Shown here piece by piece: positions 5,600 to 8,407 of a stretch of DNA of 8,407 nucleotides. The DNA is taken from NCBI GenBank assembly GCA_021823905.1, contig JAKALX010000153.1, positions 1 to 8,407 on the forward strand, written 5' to 3'. A program made the translations under genes and the position numbers. The notes under the pieces were generated by a model. That model ran no database searches. It was not told where the DNA came from and worked only from the letters and a program-made list of their open reading frames with translations. Each line of letters starts with the position of its first letter. Positions within the stretch are counted from its first letter, which is position 1. The stretch comes from Chloroflexota bacterium (GTDB lineage Bacteria > Chloroflexota > Dehalococcoidia > Tepidiformales > Tepidiformaceae).

Positions 5600-5890
5600 A
5601 TGGCCGAGTGGACATTTCTGACGAACCACGCACACGTCCTCCTTTGCATCACGGAGGATCCGAACGCCCGCCTGAAGGATCTCGCTGAGCGAGTCACGAT
5701 CAGCGAACGGGCCGTGAAGCGGATTGTGGCGGATCTGGAGCACACCGGGTACATCTCCCGGAAGCGCTTCGGGCGCCGCAACCGTTACGAGGTGCACCTC
5801 GAGCAGCAGATCAACAGCCCGGTGACACGCGGCCTGGAGGTTGGCGCGCTGCTCGCGCTCCTTGTGCCGGTTTTGACCAACGTCATGTAA
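5600..5890 (+). CDS. Small winged helix-turn-helix regulator (96 aa)
   Basis: The protein is almost entirely one winged-helix DNA-binding domain of the MarR/ArsR-like type. MAEWTFLTNHAHVLLCITED (1-20) is helix 1, ARLKDLAERVTISERAVKRI (23-42) holds the helix-turn-helix, and VADLEHTGYISRKRFGRRNR (43-62), then YEVH, is the recognition-helix end and wing. The C-terminal third, VTRGLEVGALLALLVPVL (75-92), is hydrophobic and may be a dimer helix. No sensor domain is present. Proteins beginning this way recur in Chloroflexota and Actinobacteria as uncharacterised transcriptional regulators. ATG 5600 is the only sensible start, though there is no clear ribosome-binding site. It converges on the enoyl-CoA hydratase-like gene with a 23-bp gap, and its targets are not evident from context. 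Confidence 0.82.
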   Translation: MAEWTFLTNHAHVLLCITEDPNARLKDLAERVTISERAVKRIVADLEHTGYISRKRFGRRNRYEVHLEQQINSPVTRGLEVGALLALLVPVLTNVM

Positions 5891-5913
5891 GGGTCCAGGG
5901 CCGGCGACCAGCG

Positions 5914-6687
5914 CTATCGCTCCTTCCACGCTGCCGGCCGCTTTTCCAGGAAGCTATTCATGCCTTCCTGCCCGTCGGCGGTCTGGCTCGCCGAAGCCAT
6001 CATCTCCACCGCGTAGGCATAGGCCTTCGGCTGGTCCATGTCGATCTGGGCGTAAAAGCTCGCCTTGCCGAGGCTCTTCGACAGAGCGCTCCCGCGGGTG
6101 GCGCGAGCGAGCAGATCGAGCGTTGCTGCTTCGAGCTCTTCGAGCGGAACCACACGGTTCACAAGCCCCCAGTCGAGCGCGGTGGCCGCGTCGATCGGGT
6201 CTCCCGTGAGGGACATTTCGAGCGCGCGCTTGCGGCCGACGTTGCGGCTGAGCGCCACCACCGGCGTGTGGCAATAGAGGCCGCCCTTGCCGCCAGGAAC
6301 GGCGAAACTCGCGTTTTCCGAGCAGACGGCAAGGTCGGCGCTCGCCACGAGCTGGCAGCCAGCCGCGGTGGCGAGGCCGTGCACGCGGGCGATCACCACC
6401 TGGGGCGCCTGCTGCATGAGCGTCATCAGCTCGGTGCACGTCTGGAGGAGGCGGCGCATCTCGGGGAGGCTGGCGCCGGACATGTCGGCAAAGTCGTGGC
6501 CGGCCGAAAACACAGGCCCGTTGGCCGCGAGGATGATCCCGCGAGCATCGGAATCACCGGCGTCGCGGAAGGCCGTGATGAGCTCGCGCATGTGCGCCAG
6601 CGATAGCGCGTTGCGCCGCTCCGGCCGGTTCATGGTGATGGTGGTGTAGCTGCCCTCGCGCTCGGTGGTGATGTGTTCGTAGCCCAT
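5914..6687 (-). CDS. Enoyl-CoA hydratase/isomerase family protein, ECHDC3-like
   Basis: The 257-aa product is a complete crotonase-superfamily protein. Landmarks are NRPERRNALSLAHM (20-33), the oxyanion-hole segment FSAGHDFADM (60-69), the second oxyanion segment HGLATAAGCQLVASADLAV (103-121), and FAVPGGKGGLYCHTPVVALS (128-147). SLGKASFYAQIDMDQPKAYA (205-224) and GQEGMNSFLEKRPAAW (239-254) match the ECHDC3-type subgroup best. Classical hydratases use two glutamates (rat E144 and E164); the equivalent positions here are Q112 and G132, 20 residues apart as expected, so simple hydration of enoyl-CoA is doubtful. The CoA-binding fold and oxyanion hole are intact. The start ATG 6687 has GGAGG (complement of 6694-6698) with 6-nt spacing. 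Substrate unknown; the gene stands alone. Confidence 0.92.
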   Translation of the reverse strand: MGYEHITTEREGSYTTITMNRPERRNALSLAHMRELITAFRDAGDSDARGIILAANGPVFSAGHDFADMSGASLPEMRRLLQTCTELMTLMQQAPQVVIARVHGLATAAGCQLVASADLAVCSENASFAVPGGKGGLYCHTPVVALSRNVGRKRALEMSLTGDPIDAATALDWGLVNRVVPLEELEAATLDLLARATRGSALSKSLGKASFYAQIDMDQPKAYAYAVEMMASASQTADGQEGMNSFLEKRPAAWKER

Positions 6688-6705
6688 GCTGCGCCTCCGC
6701 CGAAA

Positions 6706-6739
6706 TTGTCGAACGCCTGCTGCCGGTTGTCGACTCGAC
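6706..6739. promoter_or_regulatory. Repeated TTGTCGA motif upstream of the ECHDC3-like gene
   Basis: TTGTCGA occurs at 6706-6712 and 6727-6733, with starts 21 bp apart, about two helical turns. The second copy is part of the 11-nt palindrome GTCGACTCGAC (6729-6739). The site lies 19-52 nt before the ATG of the minus-strand hydratase-like gene, where a repressor would act. No regulator can be assigned. Confidence 0.3.
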
Positions 6740-6758
6740 GATCAGGGCTCAACAGGAA

Positions 6759-6780
6759 GGCCCCGGCATGCGCCGGGGCC
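6759..6780 (-). terminator. Terminator hairpin of the secreted repeat-domain protein gene
   Basis: GGCCCCGGC (6759-6767) and GCCGGGGCC (6772-6780) pair perfectly over 9 bp around the loop ATGC. It begins 23 nt past the stop codon of the minus-strand gene at 6804. On the minus strand the stem is followed by TTCCTGTT, a weak T-rich tail. Confidence 0.7.
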
Positions 6781-6803
6781 CTGGATGAGCGGTTCGGGTC
6801 GGG

Positions 6804-7574
6804 TTAGTGCTGGCCGTTCTCCTGGCCGTTCCCCTTCGGATGCCCCGTATGCGGATTGTTGACGAACTTCGCCACGCGGGCCGGGAGGTTCGCCAGCATC
6901 TTGTCGTGCTGCGCCTGGGTGATCTTGCCGTCGGCGAGCGCCTTGTCGAGGGCCGCCGTCGCGTCAGCCGTCAGCGTGTTGATGACGGTCTGCGTCTGAC
7001 CGCCGGCGAGCTGCGCGATGGTCTGGCCGTTCTTCAGGTCCTGGAGCAGCGTCTTCGGTTCGATGCCAAGGATCCCGGCGACCGTCTTCAGCTCGTGTCT
7101 GCCGAATGCCCGGATCTTGGCCGCATCCTCGCCCCGCTTGTGCTTCGGCTCGGCGGCGAACAGTTTGTCGAGCGCCGGACCGGCCTTTTCGGTCAGCTTC
7201 TGTGCCTGCGCGTCCGTGATCTTCCCGGCTTTGAGGGCGTCCTGGATGCGGGCATCGACGTCGGCGAGGACGAGCGCCTCGACAGCCTTCGGATCCTTGC
7301 CGTTGGCGGTGAGGATGTCGTTGATGCTCTTGCCGTTCTTGAAACCGTCCTTGAAGACGTCCTTCGAAAGGCCCGATTGCTTGATGATGTCGGCCATCAG
7401 GTTCCTGAAGACGCCGGGCTTTTCCTTGGCGGCCTGTTGGATGGCGACGGGGGTGGGGTCGTTGCCGTGCGAGCCCTGCTGAGCGTAGGCGACACCACCG
7501 CCGAGAACGCCAAGGGTCAGCGCTCCGGCGATGCCCATCGCCGCGAGCTTGCCGCTGATGAGAGTGGTGAACAT
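6804..7574 (-). CDS. Secreted protein with two tandem helical domains
   Basis: The 256-aa precursor has a signal peptide: GKLAAMGIAGALTLGVLGGG (8-27) is the hydrophobic core and AYA|QQ at 29-33 a likely cleavage site after residue 31. The mature part holds two related domains of about 77 residues, at 62-138 and 162-238. Each has a LysM-like or helical start with 'F/LKNGKSIxD/AxL' (FKNGKSINDILTANG 78-92; LKNGQTIAQLAGGQ 180-193), then a helix ending in 'ALKAGKITDAQAQKLTEK' (113-130) or 'ALADGKITQAQHDKMLAN' (212-229). The tail (239-256) is rich in G, H, N and Q. The pattern 'xGKITxAQxDxx' is common in secreted proteins of unknown function from Chloroflexota and Actinobacteria. ATG 7574 places the signal peptide at the N-terminus; AAGGAG lies upstream with a long 12-nt spacing. 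Function unknown. Confidence 0.82.
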   Translation of the reverse strand: MFTTLISGKLAAMGIAGALTLGVLGGGVAYAQQGSHGNDPTPVAIQQAAKEKPGVFRNLMADIIKQSGLSKDVFKDGFKNGKSINDILTANGKDPKAVEALVLADVDARIQDALKAGKITDAQAQKLTEKAGPALDKLFAAEPKHKRGEDAAKIRAFGRHELKTVAGILGIEPKTLLQDLKNGQTIAQLAGGQTQTVINTLTADATAALDKALADGKITQAQHDKMLANLPARVAKFVNNPHTGHPKGNGQENGQH

Positions 7575-7724
7575 GCTGTGCGAGATCTCCTTCGAATGAC
7601 CGGCGCCACGAATGCTGGCTGCCGGGCGGGGCAGTTTGCGTTCCCGCACCCTTCACATGGCGCCGGCCCGCCAGCGGGTGACGGGCAACGCGCGCCTTTA
7701 CGATTCCTTGCCGGATATGGGCGG

Positions 7725-8357
7725 CTACCTGTGCCGCTCGACCCAGCGGCCGCGAAAGAGCAGCAGATCACCGCTCCGGACCGAAACGCGCGCGGGCGGC
7801 CGGGCCACCTCGTTGTGAACTCCCAGGGGGCTGAACGCGAGGCTCCGATCCTGGAGGTTCCAGCGAAGGCCGCTGGTGGTGATTCCCGTGCAGGCGCCAA
7901 GGGCGACCAGCGAAATCACCGTACCGGCTGGCGCCTCGACGACGGATTCGCCCTCGACGAGCGATACCTCGAACTGATCGTCATGGATGGCGAGCCGAAC
8001 TCGGCCGCGAAAGACCACGAGCACAGAGAGATTCGCGAGGGCGTGGTCCGCGCGCCCGCCGCCGGCGCCGATCACGTCGATGTCGGCCGCGCCGCTCTCA
8101 ATCGCGAAGGCAATCGACTTTTCGAGGTCCGTGGAATCGGGCGTGCCCATGTGGTGAAAACGATCGGCGGCAATGACGCCACGCGCGGCATCGCTGGCCG
8201 AATCGAGGTCCCCGACAACGGCGTCGACGGCGAGGCCCAGGGTCAGCGCTTTGTCGACCCCTCCGTCGGCGGCGATGACGAGATCGGCGCGGCGAGCGAG
8301 ATCCCGGGCAAGGGATGCGGCGGGTGGATCACCGTTTGCGACAACGAGGGCGCGCAC
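7725..8357 (-). CDS. thiN: Thiamine pyrophosphokinase (thiamine diphosphokinase)
   Basis: The 210-aa product transfers pyrophosphate from ATP to thiamine, making thiamine diphosphate (EC 2.7.6.2) in the cytosol. The catalytic domain shows LVIAADGGVDKALTLGL (26-42), VVGDLDS (47-53), DSTDLEKSIAFAI (74-86) and GAGGGRADHALANLSVL (97-113), with the conserved acidic residues present. The C-terminal thiamine-binding domain shows EAPAGTVISLVAL (141-153), GITTSGLRWNL (158-168) and SPLGVHNE (176-183). The length is normal for the bacterial enzyme. Start is GTG 8357; the protein MRALVVANGD begins as expected. No ribosome-binding site is seen, but TTTACT (complement of 8364-8369) sits 6 nt upstream of the GTG, as in a leaderless gene. 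The secreted-protein gene follows 150 bp downstream in the same direction. Confidence 0.94.
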   Translation of the reverse strand: MRALVVANGDPPAASLARDLARRADLVIAADGGVDKALTLGLAVDAVVGDLDSASDAARGVIAADRFHHMGTPDSTDLEKSIAFAIESGAADIDVIGAGGGRADHALANLSVLVVFRGRVRLAIHDDQFEVSLVEGESVVEAPAGTVISLVALGACTGITTSGLRWNLQDRSLAFSPLGVHNEVARPPARVSVRSGDLLLFRGRWVERHR

Positions 8358-8363
8358 CGGCCC

Positions 8364-8369
8364 AGTAAA
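8364..8369 (-). promoter_or_regulatory. Possible -10 box for a leaderless thiN transcript
   Basis: On the minus strand TTTACT matches TATAAT at four of six positions and ends 6 nt before the GTG start of thiN. No convincing -35 is seen 16-18 nt upstream (TGGCGC at the 17-nt position). Together with the absence of a ribosome-binding site, this suggests transcription starting at or near the GTG. Confidence 0.3.
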
Positions 8370-8407
8370 CGCGACTGTTCGGGCTGGCGCCAGTGTGGCA
8401 CGTCGGC

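Noticed and set aside
5899..5939. GGCCGGC / GCCGGCC inverted repeat at the convergent gene ends as a bidirectional terminator
   Set aside because: The loop is 27 nt, one arm lies in the coding region of the hydratase-like gene, and no T-tracts flank it. Such GC-only pairs are common at this base composition.
7650..7724. GGCCCGCCAGCGGGT hairpin between thiN and the secreted-protein gene as a terminator
   Set aside because: The stem is only about 5 bp with no T-tract, too weak to claim.

Overview
The window is high-GC bacterial DNA, most likely from a member of the Chloroflexota (Thermomicrobia-like or a related soil lineage). The clues are the GroEL N-terminus (MAKQLLFDEEARHSLKRG), a CIRCE-controlled groEL with no groES beside it, a thiN whose product begins MRALVVANGD, a small winged-helix protein beginning MAEWTFLTNHA, and heptanucleotide repeats between genes. 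The phylum call rests on remembered protein similarity and was not computed.

Layout. At 2-130 is the 3' end of a plus-strand gene, tentatively a metallo-beta-lactamase-fold hydrolase. A repeat-rich, gene-free island follows at 131-779. It holds three arrays of the heptad ATTNNCG, a broken and chimeric copy of part of the neighbouring flavin reductase gene, nested palindromes and a G-rich tract. Next comes a divergent pair: a flavin reductase family protein (minus) and an ArsR-type regulator (plus). A 41-nt sequence that also sits inside the broken flavin reductase copy recurs downstream of the regulator. A DUF1003 membrane protein and then groEL under a CIRCE operator follow. A strong hairpin terminator ends groEL. 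After it is a two-gene unit with an ATGA overlap: an unrecognised 153-aa protein and an acylphosphatase-fold protein that lacks both catalytic residues. A short winged-helix regulator then converges on a minus-strand enoyl-CoA hydratase/isomerase family gene of the ECHDC3 type. The right end carries, on the minus strand, thiamine pyrophosphokinase (thiN) followed by a secreted protein with two copies of one helical domain.

How the genes relate. Most appear to be independent housekeeping or accessory units. Functional links suggested by arrangement are the ArsR-type regulator with the divergent flavin reductase, HrcA (not in the window) with groEL through CIRCE, and the coupled 153-aa protein with the inactive acylphosphatase-like protein.

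No complete new system such as a defence island, biosynthetic cluster or CRISPR array is visible. The least explained items are the repeat island with its chimeric gene fragment, the recurrent 41-nt element, and the coupled pair downstream of groEL.
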